In this document: positions 1 through 10,383 of the stretch, piece after piece | How positions within the stretch are numbered: the first letter of the stretch is position 1 | How the letters are laid out: the number at the start of each line of letters is the position of its first letter | DNA from: Zygnema cylindricum | Lineage: Eukaryota > Streptophyta > Zygnematophyceae > Zygnematales > Zygnemataceae | DNA length: 64,000 bases | Direction of reading: 5' to 3' | Assembly: GCA_037447655.1 (NCBI GenBank) | Contig: JBBHKE010001422.1 | Span: 103,532 to 167,531 of the forward strand | The notes under the pieces: generated by a model | Seen by the model: the letters and a program-made list of their open reading frames with translations, nothing else | Database searches by the model: none | Told to the model about the DNA's origin: nothing | Position numbers and translations under genes: made by a program

Positions 1-3
1 TAC

Positions 4-8
4 CGTTG
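4..8. repeat. Target-site duplication of A1, left copy (CGTTG)
   Basis: The five bases before the 5' LTR are repeated exactly at 6457-6461 after the 3' LTR. Rejoining the flanks restores the expected family B LTR sequence, as judged against 11438-11445 on the other strand. Confidence 0.93.
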
Positions 9-1056
9 TGTAGAAACTAATGGTTTTATTAGTATTTTCTAGGTCTGAAAAGAAATATAGAAGTCGAGGCAGTCTATCTCTAACTTCTCTCTCCAACTCT
101 CAAACTTGTCGCAGTCACTGAGAAATTGGAGAGGAAGCTAGAGCCATGGCTACCTTGGCTATCCTGAGGTTTACGGGAATTTTATATTAGGGTTTATTTG
201 TTTAATTAAAAGATATGTGCCGGCGGCAGGATTTGATCCTTGTACCTACCGGCCGGCAGATAGAAATAGCCGTTAGCCTTAGCCGTTAAGTCTAATAGTA
301 ATGATACGTAGTATATAGTTTGATAATTATTTAAATATGTATACGTGCGATAAACCATTTAACTAGAATTAATTACGGGATACATAGATCCAGTAATATG
401 TAATGTACGACTTACGGTACGGACATAAATCAGTACCGCGCATTTGTTTCGTAAATGAAACAAATACCGCGCATGTATTTATTACGGCTACGATTAAAGC
501 CGAATTTAATCGGACGGCCGGGATTAGCGCCGAGATCGCGGAGGAAGATTTCGGCGGTTTGTGGCCATCGCCACATCGGATGACGCGTGGCAAAATTCCG
601 TTGGATTGTGGAAACTCCGGAGATTATGGCACCGAATCCGGATTTGACATGTGTCGACACTTTGGCCATGTCGTACAATGTCCGTACATAAAGTACACCG
701 GCAGCTGTACTTTTGCGTACGGAACTCAATTCTGATTGGTTCCGTACATCAGTAGATAGAGTCTGTGAGAGAGATAGGACTTAGAAAAATTAGAAGATAG
801 GACCCTCTCTCCCAGAGAGCTTCTGTACAAAAGGTCAACTTTGACCCTGAATAACTTACTGCTCAGGGGAGCAAATTCAGAGATTCTTTTTGCTATCGAC
901 TCAGGGGAGTCTTGTCTTCACAGGGGTGAAGTTGGTCAGAGTTTTTGTCTGCCAGGGTGGCAGTTATTTTTGCTTAAACACAAAGGGGTCAGGATTATCC
1001 TAGAGGCTTCTTGGAAGCTGTCCACTCTGAGGACTTATGGAGGTCTCAGAGTTTCA
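9..1056 (+). repeat. 5' LTR of A1 (family A LTR, 1048 bp)
   Basis: The LTR starts TGTAGAAACT and ends GTTTCA. It is repeated at 5409-6456 with an offset of exactly 5400 and, on the minus strand with moderate divergence, at 53656-54703. The gag-pol start codon (1037) lies 20 bp inside its 3' end, so the U5 end is coding. A strong dyad lies at 218-258. Short ORFs in it (for example 403-735) occur in every copy simply because the LTR is repeated, and I do not treat them as genes. Confidence 0.95.
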
Positions 1057-4000
1057 GGTTATGGGCCCACCCTCTAGGGTGCCAATATTTAATGGAACTG
1101 GCTTCATATACTGGGAAAGTATGATGATAGGAGCTCTATGCGAAAAAAGGTTTTGGGGGATAGTGAGTGGACGATTGGGGCGTCCATCAAGTCTTGGAAT
1201 TCCTCCAGGGTTTAAAGGAAGCAGATTCACCAGGAAAGAGGATTCACCTTCAACGGAGGAAACAAAGGAAGGAGAGGTGGTGGACAAAGGGAAGGAGAAG
1301 GAGGCGACCACACGAATAGCAACTGGTTTAGCATTCATGTCACCTATTCCGAGGAACGAGGAGAATGATACTGAAACCTGGGACTTCAACAATATGGCGG
1401 CAAAGCACTTCATCCTACGCCATCTCACTCAAGGACTTGCATGTCCTCATTTGCAGGTAGAGAGGGCATCCGATCTTTGGATGGCTCTCATAGAGATGTA
1501 CCGAAGTGGTACGATTCAGCAACAACAGTTGGCTGATCAGAAAGTTAAGGAGTATGTATACAAAGGGGGGAATATGTTGGATTTTTGCAATGAGCTTGCT
1601 ACACTCTTCATGGAGCTAGAGAGTGCGGGTAAAGTTTTTAGTGAAAAAGAAAAAGTTAACTGTTTACTAATGAAGTTACCTGATGAGTTCGAGAACATAG
1701 TCAACCGTGTGCAGGACTTGCCGGACTCAAGGTGGATATGGAACTCAGTGGTAGGGATGATTCTCGTTCGAGAGAATACGATTGAGATCCGAAGGGGAGG
1801 AAAGAGTGGCCAAGCCTTGGCAACAGCGACCGATTGGAGGAACAAGGATTCCCGGAAACCAGTCAGAAACTATGGGGGTAGGGAGCGGGAAAAACAGGTT
1901 GGCGAGTTCGAACCAAGGGCTCCCAAAGGTTTATGTCATTTTTGTAAGAAACCTGGGCACTATATGGCAGAGTGCACCAAGCTAACCGAGCTTCGGTTAA
2001 AGGAGGGGCAGACCGGTGGTACCCCGAGAGGAAAGAAAAAGGCCCTTGTCACACAGGTACTTGAGGCGGAATCCGAGGACGAGGACGATGAGCTCCTTTT
2101 GGATGAGGAGTTGGAGGCGAAAACTGAGGTTGAAATTCCACGAAGGCAGAAATGTGCTTACGGTGGATTGAAAGGTGAAGCAGGCTGGATTATAGATTCA
2201 GGTGCCTCAATGCACATGTGTAAGGATAGACACCTGTTCACTAAGATAAGAAAGATTCCCACCGTAGAGATAGAGTACGGGGATGGGAGGATAGTCACCA
2301 CTACTCTTGTAGGATCGGTAGATCTGAAAGTGTTAGTTGAAGGAAAGACATCCATATTAACATTCTCCGATGTATTGTTTATTCCGGAGCTGAACAAAAA
2401 CCTTATCTCTACATCAGTATTAGATGATAAGGGTTTTTTCACTAGCACTAGGGAAGGAGTCTTTACTGCTAGTTTTGAGGAGGATGTCTATTTCATTGCT
2501 GAGAAAGGTAGCCATGGGATGTTTAGGCTGATCTTAAGTAATGAAACGAAGAAACTTTATTATGCTGGTGTTCATGATATTATGATGTGGCATAAGAGGC
2601 TTGGGCATGTGAATCTAGATAAGTTAAGAGAGATGAAAAAGATGGGAGTGGTGGAAGGGATTCAGTTCAGTGAGAGTGATGATATAAGTGATTGTAGTGG
2701 GTGTGCTCAAGGTAAAGCACACAGATTACCTTTTCCAAAAACAGCCACCTACAAGGGAGAAAAACTTCTAGATCTAGTACACACAGATATTTGGGGACCG
2801 GCTAGAGTGCCCTCACCGGGGGGGAAGAGATTTATGATGACTATAACTGATGATTGGTCTCGGTATTCCCGAGTATATTTTTTGAAAAACAAGTCAGAAG
2901 CTGAGGACTGTTTTAGACAATATAAAGCATGGAGCGAAAAACTCCATGAAACTCCAATCAAGAGAGTAAGGAGTGACAATGGTGGAGAGTATACTTCTAA
3001 CCAGTTTGAGGATTTTTTGAGGGAAGATGGGGTTCAACACCAAAAGACAGTGCCAGAAAATCCTGAACAGAATGGGGTAGCTGAAAGGTTAAATAGAACA
3101 CTAAGTGATAGTGCTAGAAGTATGTTGTCGGATAAGAAGATAGGAAAAAGGTTTTGGGCAGAAGCAATGAACTGTGCTAATTACCTCAAAAATAGAGTTC
3201 TTACTTCAGCTATAAAAGATCAAACACCTTATGAGAGATGGACAGGCCGGAAACCAGACTTATCTCATTTAAAGGTTTTCGGCAGTCAAGTATTCAGTCT
3301 AGATACTGATCGGTCCAATTGGAAGCTAGATCCTAAAGGAAAACCGGGATACTTATTAGGATATGATGAGGATGTTAAAGGATATAGAGTTTATGATCTA
3401 AAAAGAGAAGATATAATCTTAGTAAAGCATCTAGTAGTTATGGATGAAGGAAAGTCTGTGGATCCCTTCAAATATACAAAGTCAGTAAAAATCAGATTTG
3501 AGTCAGAAAATTCTGATGACTTTGAGCTTCCTAACTATCCAGGTTTTAGAGACGATGACATTCTTGCAGGAACAAATCAGACCGAAAAGGACTCGGCTGT
3601 GGAAACTCCAGTGACAACTCTACTCGAAGCGGAAGACGTGGTGGAAATTGATTCGGAATCTAGGGATAGGGGAGAAGCCGAGTTTGTTCGAAAGAATCCA
3701 CGAGAACCATCTATTCCAGCCTCAGATTTTGAGGGAGGGAGGAGAAGTAGCAAAAGACTGCAAGAAAAACAGGTTAATAACAAGGTAACTAAACTATCTC
3801 ATCAAGATGAACCTCAAACTTATCGAGAGGCGATGACTTGTCCAGAAAGAAACCGGTGGAAGACAGCCATCAATGAGGAGATGGCTTCAATCATGGCAGC
3901 CGATACTTGGGAGCTGGTGGACTGTCCACCTAACCGAAAACCAATCGGTTGTAAGTGGGTTTTCAAACTGAAACTGAACCCAGATAACACAATCGAGCGC

Positions 4001-5395
4001 TACAAGGCCAGATTAGTGGCAAAGGGATTTACACAAAAGGAAGGAATTGACTACGAGGAAACCTTTGCCCCGGTGGTCAGATTTCCCTCCGTCCGCATAC
4101 TTCTCAGTTTAGCAGCGGCGGAAGACATGGAAGTGCACCAGATGGACATCAAAACAGCCTTTTTGCATGGAGAATTAGAAGAGGAGATCTTCATGCGACA
4201 ACCCGAAGGGTTTGTGGAAGAAGGAGAGGAGAGTAAGGTATGCCGGCTGATTAAATCTCTTTATGGTTTGAAACAGGCGCCCCGACAGTGGAATAAGAAG
4301 CTTGATGAGTTTCTTACCGGTCTAGGATATATTCGGATCAGCTCAGATCACTCAATCTATGTTTTCGAAGATGAGGAAGGTTTTATATTTATTGCAATTT
4401 ATGTTGATGATTTGCTTGTTTTAAGTAAATCAATGGAAAAAATTAATAAACTGAAAACCGATCTTAAGGGGAGATTTGAAATGAAGGATATGGGGGAAGC
4501 AAAATATATTTTGGGAATTCAAGTAGAGAGAGACCGAAAAAGAAAAATTATAAGATTGACTCAAAAGGAAGCAATAGGAAACATGCTTGAAAAATTTCAA
4601 ATGGATAAAGCTAATAGTTGCACAACTCCAATGGAATTGAAGAAGGGAAGTGAGGGGAGTGAGGAAGAAGGAGTCATAGTCTTAGACGAGGAATTATCTC
4701 CTGAAGAACAGAAGTTCATGCAGACTATTCCTTACAGGCAAGTAGTGGGAAGTCTAATCTATTTTATGAATTGTACCCGGCCGGATTTAGCTGCAGCTGT
4801 AGGAGTGCTGAGTAGAAGTCTAAATGCTCCCACTAAGAAGGATTGGGAGGCAGCTAAGAGAGTCCTTAGATACTTGGTAGGAACTAGAGATCTATGGTTG
4901 CATTTGGGTGGGGAGAATACTGACATCATTACTTGGAGTGATGCCAGTTATGGTGATGCTCCGATGAGGAGATGTACTTCTGGATATGTATTATATGTGG
5001 GTGATGGGGCTTGCTGTTGGAGTAGCAAACAGCAAAAGGTTATTGCTCAGTCCACCATGGAGGCTGAGTATATGGCCTCTTGCTCTGCTGTAAAAGAATT
5101 GATGTGGGTCAAGTCTTTGCTTGGTGAGCTTGGTCACCTTAAGAGTGGTGTGCAGAAAATATTTTGTGATAATCAGGCAGCAATCGCTATTTCTGCCAAT
5201 CCTAAACACCATTTTAAAGCCAAACACATGGACATCAGACTCAGCTTTGTTAGAGAGAAAGTAGAAAACAAAATAATCAGTTTAGAGTACAGACCAGATA
5301 GTGAGATGGTAGCAGATATGATGACCAAACCTGTGCCTTCCCCTAAGCTAATTTTTTGCAGGGAGAAGTGTGGTCTGAAATTAAAGATTGACTAG
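1037..5395 (+). CDS. Copia Gag-Pol polyprotein of A1 (1452 aa, intact)
   Basis: One ORF encodes capsid protein and all replication enzymes of the element. Gag occupies about residues 1-299, followed by a CCHC zinc knuckle at 300-313 (CHFCKKPGHYMAEC). The aspartic protease has DSGA at 387-390. The integrase zinc-binding HHCC region spans about 519-556. The integrase core shows D584, D647 and E683, giving the D-X35-E spacing. RT has YVDD at 1122-1125, and RNase H has D1302, E1342 and D1378. I found no stop or frameshift. The ATG at 1037 lies in the LTR and a second in-frame ATG lies in the primer-binding site (1061), so initiation at either is possible. Gag and Pol are in one frame, so the Gag:Pol ratio must be set by proteolysis or splicing, which I cannot see. 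All key residues are present, so it could be functional. Confidence 0.96.
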   Translation: MEVSEFQVMGPPSRVPIFNGTGFIYWESMMIGALCEKRFWGIVSGRLGRPSSLGIPPGFKGSRFTRKEDSPSTEETKEGEVVDKGKEKEATTRIATGLAFMSPIPRNEENDTETWDFNNMAAKHFILRHLTQGLACPHLQVERASDLWMALIEMYRSGTIQQQQLADQKVKEYVYKGGNMLDFCNELATLFMELESAGKVFSEKEKVNCLLMKLPDEFENIVNRVQDLPDSRWIWNSVVGMILVRENTIEIRRGGKSGQALATATDWRNKDSRKPVRNYGGREREKQVGEFEPRAPKGLCHFCKKPGHYMAECTKLTELRLKEGQTGGTPRGKKKALVTQVLEAESEDEDDELLLDEELEAKTEVEIPRRQKCAYGGLKGEAGWIIDSGASMHMCKDRHLFTKIRKIPTVEIEYGDGRIVTTTLVGSVDLKVLVEGKTSILTFSDVLFIPELNKNLISTSVLDDKGFFTSTREGVFTASFEEDVYFIAEKGSHGMFRLILSNETKKLYYAGVHDIMMWHKRLGHVNLDKLREMKKMGVVEGIQFSESDDISDCSGCAQGKAHRLPFPKTATYKGEKLLDLVHTDIWGPARVPSPGGKRFMMTITDDWSRYSRVYFLKNKSEAEDCFRQYKAWSEKLHETPIKRVRSDNGGEYTSNQFEDFLREDGVQHQKTVPENPEQNGVAERLNRTLSDSARSMLSDKKIGKRFWAEAMNCANYLKNRVLTSAIKDQTPYERWTGRKPDLSHLKVFGSQVFSLDTDRSNWKLDPKGKPGYLLGYDEDVKGYRVYDLKREDIILVKHLVVMDEGKSVDPFKYTKSVKIRFESENSDDFELPNYPGFRDDDILAGTNQTEKDSAVETPVTTLLEAEDVVEIDSESRDRGEAEFVRKNPREPSIPASDFEGGRRSSKRLQEKQVNNKVTKLSHQDEPQTYREAMTCPERNRWKTAINEEMASIMAADTWELVDCPPNRKPIGCKWVFKLKLNPDNTIERYKARLVAKGFTQKEGIDYEETFAPVVRFPSVRILLSLAAAEDMEVHQMDIKTAFLHGELEEEIFMRQPEGFVEEGEESKVCRLIKSLYGLKQAPRQWNKKLDEFLTGLGYIRISSDHSIYVFEDEEGFIFIAIYVDDLLVLSKSMEKINKLKTDLKGRFEMKDMGEAKYILGIQVERDRKRKIIRLTQKEAIGNMLEKFQMDKANSCTTPMELKKGSEGSEEEGVIVLDEELSPEEQKFMQTIPYRQVVGSLIYFMNCTRPDLAAAVGVLSRSLNAPTKKDWEAAKRVLRYLVGTRDLWLHLGGENTDIITWSDASYGDAPMRRCTSGYVLYVGDGACCWSSKQQKVIAQSTMEAEYMASCSAVKELMWVKSLLGELGHLKSGVQKIFCDNQAAIAISANPKHHFKAKHMDIRLSFVREKVENKIISLEYRPDSEMVADMMTKPVPSPKLIFCREKCGLKLKID
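1057..1069 (+). promoter_or_regulatory. Primer-binding site matching the initiator tRNA-Met anticodon arm
   Basis: GGTTATGGGCCCA starts at the first base after the LTR. It is complementary to the anticodon stem-loop of typical eukaryotic initiator tRNA-Met (TGGGCCCATAACC), not to a tRNA 3' acceptor end. This is the half-tRNA priming known from Drosophila copia. The same site recurs at 11462, 19398 and, mutated, at 27133 and 50746. It is also read in frame as Gag residues V-M-G-P. Confidence 0.85.
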
Positions 5396-5400
5396 AAAAT

Positions 5401-5408
5401 AAGGGGAG
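5401..5408 (+). promoter_or_regulatory. Polypurine tract of A1
   Basis: AAGGGGAG directly abuts the 3' LTR start, the expected plus-strand primer position. The same GGGGAG-then-TG layout recurs on the minus strand at 54704 and in the other families (30007-30014, 32283-32291, 44976-44981, 22184-22191). Confidence 0.85.
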
Positions 5409-6456
5409 TGTAGAAACTAATGGTTTTATTAGTATTTTCTAGGTCTGAAAAGAAATATAGAAGTCGAGGCAGTCTATCTCTAACTTCTCTCTCCAACTCT
5501 CAAACTTGTCGCAGTCACTGAGAAATTGGAGAGGAAGCTAGAGCCATGGCTACCTTGGCTATCCTGAGGTTTACGGGAATTTTATATTAGGGTTTATTTG
5601 TTTAATTAAAAGATATGTGCCGGCGGCAGGATTTGATCCTTGTACCTACCGGCCGGCAGATAGAAATAGCCGTTAGCCTTAGCCGTTAAGTCTAATAGTA
5701 ATGATACGTAGTATATAGTTTGATAATTATTTAAATATGTATACGTGCGATAAACCATTTAACTAGAATTAATTACGGGATACATAGATCCAGTAATATG
5801 TAATGTACGACTTACGGTACGGACATAAATCAGTACCGCGCATTTGTTTCGTAAATGAAACAAATACCGCGCATGTATTTATTACGGCTACGATTAAAGC
5901 CGAATTTAATCGGACGGCCGGGATTAGCGCCGAGATCGCGGAGGAAGATTTCGGCGGTTTGTGGCCATCGCCACATCGGATGACGCGTGGCAAAATTCCG
6001 TTGGATTGTGGAAACTCCGGAGATTATGGCACCGAATCCGGATTTGACATGTGTCGACACTTTGGCCATGTCGTACAATGTCCGTACATAAAGTACACCG
6101 ACAGCTGTACTTTTGCGTACGGAACTCAATTCTGATTGGTTCCGTACATCAGTAGATAGAGTCTGTGAGAGAGATAGGACTTAGAAAAATTAGAAGATAG
6201 GACCCTCTCTCCCAGAGAGCTTCTGTACAAAAGGTCAACTTTGACCCTGAATAACTTACTGCTCAGGGGAGCAAATTCAGAGATTCTTTTTGCTATCGAC
6301 TCAGGGGAGTCTTGTCTTCACAGGGGTGAAGTTGGTCAGAGTTTTTGTCTGCCAGGGTGGCAGTTATTTTTGCTTAAACACAAAGGGGTCAGGATTATCC
6401 TAGAGGCTTCTTGGAAGCTGTCCACTCTGAGGACTTATGGAGGTCTCAGAGTTTCA
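5409..6456 (+). repeat. 3' LTR of A1
   Basis: 1048 bp, same termini as the 5' LTR, with one visible difference (A6101 for G701). It is followed by the duplicated target CGTTG. Confidence 0.95.
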
Positions 6457-6461
6457 CGTTG
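6457..6461. repeat. Target-site duplication of A1, right copy (CGTTG)
   Basis: Exact repeat of bases 4-8, immediately after the terminal CA of the 3' LTR. Confidence 0.93.
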
Positions 6462-7552
6462 CAGGCAGAGAAACAACAGTAATAGTGGAAGTAGACATGA
6501 AAAACAACAGAAACTATCAAAGTATCTACTTAACAACCAACTTTGAATTGACACAAAATATGACTCAAAAAGCCAATATGTTTGAAATTTGCCACTATAA
6601 TACACAATAGAGTAAACTGACAATTACCAAAATTGGAGCCCAGATGACTTAGTAAGCTATAAGATATGATGTTTGGACGTTTCCCAAAAACTGCCCTTAG
6701 AAAATCATATTCCCAAAACTGGATGATACAAAAAAGTCCTAAAATCTATACTCACAGTGAGTATCTACTGGTCACACTAATTTTGGTGACCGTACTATGG
6801 AACTATCTTGACTAACGACAAAGTATCCAGCCTATACTTTACTGTACCTAGAGTACCTCCAAAAACCTAATTATTATTTTCCAAAAACCTAATTAATGAA
6901 ACACTTATTTGTAATACACTAAACTACAAAACTTCGTTATACAAATATTTGATGATGACGAACCGTACAAAATGTTCCAGGTGCTTAGTCACGGTAATCG
7001 CTAAAGTCCAGCCAACTGTCGTAGTGTAGTACGAAGCACCTCAGTGCTTCGTCACTTGTGGTCCCACGTGAATCACGCCTCGTCACTTGTGGTCCCACGT
7101 AAATCATGCCTCGTCACTTGCGGTCCCACGTGAATCATGCTCGTGGTCCCAAATGAATCGCGTCTGTCGACGTCTCTCAAAATCAATGAATATAAGTCGT
7201 ATCGTCCAATTTATTTGTGAAATATCTAGACGTTTCCATTTAATGATCATAAAAACATTCCGTACCATATACTCCCAAAATATCCGTATGACTCCAAAAA
7301 TAGCCGTACCATATATTTACGAGATATCCGGATCAGATTCCGTCCGTTTGATCTGGCGATTCGAATTGTCTGCTGTGTGACGCGTGTCAACGCCATTCTG
7401 TAAAACCTGCAAAGGTACAATACACTCTTTTGTACTTTGGCTACTGTAACACTAATATAGGTAAGTATTATATACAACTACTTAGAAACTATTCTAAGTC
7501 TTTTTGGTCTACTCTATTTATTAAACTAAATCTTTGAAATCTCAAAAAAAAA
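6462..7552 (-). repeat. Family B LTR, minus strand, interrupted by A1 near its 3' end
   Basis: The sequence is the inverted counterpart of 10384-11445. Bases 1-8 continue it across the A1 insertion. On the minus strand the LTR starts near 7552 and runs left, so the element it belongs to should extend beyond the left edge of the window. Its last bases include a start codon and Ser/Thr-rich gag leader (around 6490), as in the plus copy at 11403. It is therefore more likely a 5' LTR than a solo LTR. Confidence 0.8.
7051..7145. repeat. 31-bp G-box tandem repeat in the U3 part of LTR B
   Basis: About three copies of a 31-bp unit start at 7051, 7082 and 7113, each with CCCACGT(G/A)AATCA. The CACGTG core is an E-box/G-box-type palindrome. 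The plus-strand LTR B at 10795-10855 carries about two copies. Repeated sites in U3 commonly act as enhancers; that function here is inference. Confidence 0.65.
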
Positions 7553-9138
7553 TTGTGGCAGTCCAAATGCAAAGGAAGAAATCGCCCATTGCTTGAAGGG
7601 AGCATGCTCAAGGACGTCATATCTTTGCAACGTTTCTGTCTTTTCCGCCTCATTCATGCTAAAAACATCAACAATTTGACATTCTTCCTTGATCTAAACA
7701 TTTTTAGCAATCTAAATTGTATTTTTTTGAGGATTATACACTCTTTATCCTACAAATTCATCATCATAGCCGAAAATTATCCCAGGTATAGATTTCAGAC
7801 TTAACTTCCAATATGGAAGATTATCCAACATAAAACACTTATTTCGAAAGACTCTAAAGTGACTAAAATTTGGCTTTCTTCGTCCTTATTTTATAAGGTG
7901 TTTTTTCCTTTACAGATATGGTTTCTATTCTAAATCTAATGTAAGAAGCACACTGTAAATCTTCCCCCTAGAATTTCGGATCTGCACCTATATCCATCAT
8001 CATAGATTTAACACATTCAGTTAATGTTCTATTGAGTATTTCAGCCACAATATTGCGTTGACTGTAACGAAGGGTAAACTCGTGAGAAATGATATTTTCT
8101 TTCAAATATTTAGCAAAGGCATTTGATACATACTCTCTAATGTTTTCAGATCGCAAAGTTAGGATCGGTTTCCCGTGAAGTTTCTCAGCCCAAATACGAA
8201 AATGCTTGAAATGTGTGAAAACCTCGCTCTTCTCATTCATGAAGTACACTTTGCTGAAACGTGTGTAGTCATTTGTGAAGGTAAGAAGGTATTTGCTGCC
8301 ACCAAGTGAAGGAACTTTGACCGATTCCTATACATCCGAGTGGATAAGGCCGAAAAGATCCTTTGCTCGATAACTTGAAGTCTGTGGTAGGGGAAGCTCA
8401 TGAAGCTTCCCGAGAGCATAACCATCATAAACATGGGATTCCTTTTGACCAAGCTTGACACCTTTTATCATATTTGTCTTCACCATCTTTTCAAGCCTCT
8501 CATTATGAATATGCCCAAGCCTTTTATGACATAAAACATTTTAGAAAGTACACGGGAGTACACAAAATCAACTTTATTAACAAGGTCCATCGGATACAAC
8601 ATGTTTGGGCCTCTAGTTCACACTAAGGCTACTCTCTTATCTTTGCTTACTATCTTCTTCTCTTTGCTTTTCAGCATATCAAATCAATTACTTTTTGCCC
8701 TTAAAGTAGAAAACATATTTTTCTTTAATTTAGCCAAATATATAAAACATCATGCAAAGTTCTTTTTACACTTTAACCATCTATCCAAAATTCAGATCTA
8801 TGGTACCTTTATCATTAGCTTCTATTGTGGAACCACAAGGATAAAAGATTTGACGAGTAGGGATCGGTGTCACATCTTTGAAATAAGATCTGTTCCAACA
8901 CATATGGGAGGAACTCCCGGAGTCCATAATCCACCCGAGATCTTTCTCTCCCTCCATCATCTTGGCCATAACAAATAACTCGTTGTCGTCCGTTTTAGAA
9001 AAAATGACAACCTTTGATTTCTCCTTCTCCATCTCCTTCACCGGTTCCTCTTCCTCGCTCAAAAAGTTGCAATTTTGCCTAGAGGTTTTGGTGTAAATGG
9101 AGATCCTCTCACCTTCTATCCTTTGCGATAATAACCTG
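7553..9138 (-). pseudogene. Decayed copia pol fragment (protease to integrase), minus strand
   Basis: Reading right to left on the minus strand: a protease segment at 9062-8781 with DSGSSSHMC, a pre-integrase zinc region around 8530-8240, then integrase core at 8249-7968 (YFMNEKSEVF, LRSEN in place of the usual RSDNGG). The later integrase tail reaches about 7560. Stops and frameshifts separate the parts. RT and RNase H are absent and gag is cut off. LTR B abuts one side and a relic LTR the other. Lineage is closest by eye to families C and D. Confidence 0.8.
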
Positions 9139-9760
9139 TGGTTGTTTTTGAAAAGTTAAATTCTTGCGTACGCGATGTTTTGTGCGCGTGCATGTTTTTG
9201 CGCGTAATTAATTAACGGATGTAATGTGGTGGTTGGAATAGATATGCCAATGGGGGGAGTGAATGTACGGATACTATTAAAGGGGCGTGAATGACTATTT
9301 GAGTGGCGTGGAATGCGTTGTGAAATGGACGGCTGATCGCGAAGCGATCCGATGTGAAATGTATGAAATAAGAAGCGGTTGCAGTACGGAAAATATTGCG
9401 GTTGTACGATGTTTTTTCGGCAAGTGGACGTGAACTCGCTTCGAGACAGTCGTGGGATATTTGTCGACTCGTGCATATTTCATTTGTATTTTTGTGACCA
9501 TGCAGAGCAACATCAAGGGTGCCAAACAAGAGCGACGGACGGTGGACAAAGGCCGCCGTTATCTTTCAATTAGTGGGTACGAGAAATTGCGTCAATCACA
9601 CGATGTTTATTTTTTAACGTCCCGGATTCTTTAACGAAATTCAGGGAGTCTTGTTGAGTGACTTAGCATAACTCATCATGCGATTGTGTGAGATTGTGTG
9701 TCATTGTAAATATTTGGAACAACAATGGTTTGTCTTAAGTGTATTAATAAATTAGTGTTC
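9139..9760 (+). repeat. Diverged relic LTR related to the gag-only element's LTR
   Basis: The stretch aligns by eye, with many changes, to 18601-19040. Shared landmarks are the start TGGTTGTTTTTGAAAAG, then TTCTTGCGTACGC, GGGGGGAGTGAA, the palindrome GATCGCGAAGCGATC at 9335-9349 and AACAATGGTTTGTC near 9720. It truncates the pol relic on its left. Its right limit is unclear. Confidence 0.5.
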
Positions 9761-10383
9761 ATTATAACATTTTCTAGTTACGTCATCATCTAGGGTTTCA
9801 ACGGTCTAATGTGTGTTGTTCAGTGTCGTACTTTCAGACAAGTATATGCTTACGATTGGCTAACTCTCAGGTGTACACTTACAATTAGTTTATTTGTAGT
9901 ATCAGGATGTTTGGTTAGATATGACTTAGTGGAAGTTATATTCGTTATTTTGACACGTAGTGATTTGTTCATTGCTCACAAGTGTATATATAGGTTTGAG
10001 CTTCGGTTAGAATTAATCATCAATGTTTGTTTGAAAATTAGGGACCAAAGATGTAGTAATTTAGGGTTGTCGATTAGGTCATGCATTTAAATGATACATT
10101 TTTTTTATCTAATTATTTTTTTGTTTATGTATGATGCATTCTTTTATTAATATTGATATATGTTATTTATATAATTGTTTGTTATGAATTATTTATGCAT
10201 TTGTTCTAGGGTTTGTTATGATTTTCATAAAACCTTAGATGATTTCATGCGTCTGTGTACACATTGATGTGATTTTCACAAAACCCTAGATGATTTCATG
10301 CATCTATGTACACATGTTTTCTCCGTCTCTGTACGGATGATTGATGAATCTGTGTATGCATTTTGTTGCGTCTGTGTACGTAT
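9761..10383. other. AT-rich stretch without recognised gene
   Basis: No coding signal or known repeat is visible except a 51-bp tandem duplication at 10220-10321 (copies start at 10220 and 10271, sharing GATTTTCA(T/C)AAAACC). It may be the decayed tail of the preceding relic LTR. Confidence 0.4.
10220..10321. repeat. 51-bp tandem duplication
   Basis: Two adjacent copies with a few substitutions, starting GATTTTCATAAAACC at 10220 and GATTTTCACAAAACC at 10271. Confidence 0.75.

Larger units (their letters stand above)
9..6456 (+). mobile_element. Complete Ty1/copia LTR retrotransposon, family A (element A1)
   Basis: This is a full-length LTR retrotransposon bounded by TG...CA. The 5-bp target-site duplication CGTTG is at 4-8 and 6457-6461. 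Two 1048-bp LTRs flank one uninterrupted gag-pol ORF, a primer-binding site directly after the 5' LTR and a purine tract directly before the 3' LTR. Domain order protease, integrase, RT, RNase H is the copia (Pseudoviridae) order. By eye the two LTRs differ at one position (G701 versus A6101). Identical LTRs at insertion are the rule, so this copy is very young. It sits inside a family B LTR that continues at 6462. Confidence 0.97.

Noticed and set aside
218-258. tRNA gene in LTR A
   Set aside because: Only an acceptor-like stem and T-arm-like hairpin are visible. No D-arm or anticodon arm fits between them.
403-735. 110-aa open frame in LTR A, repeated at 5803-6135
   Set aside because: It is present twice only because the LTR is. 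The related LTR at 53656-54703 does not keep it, and no domain is recognisable.
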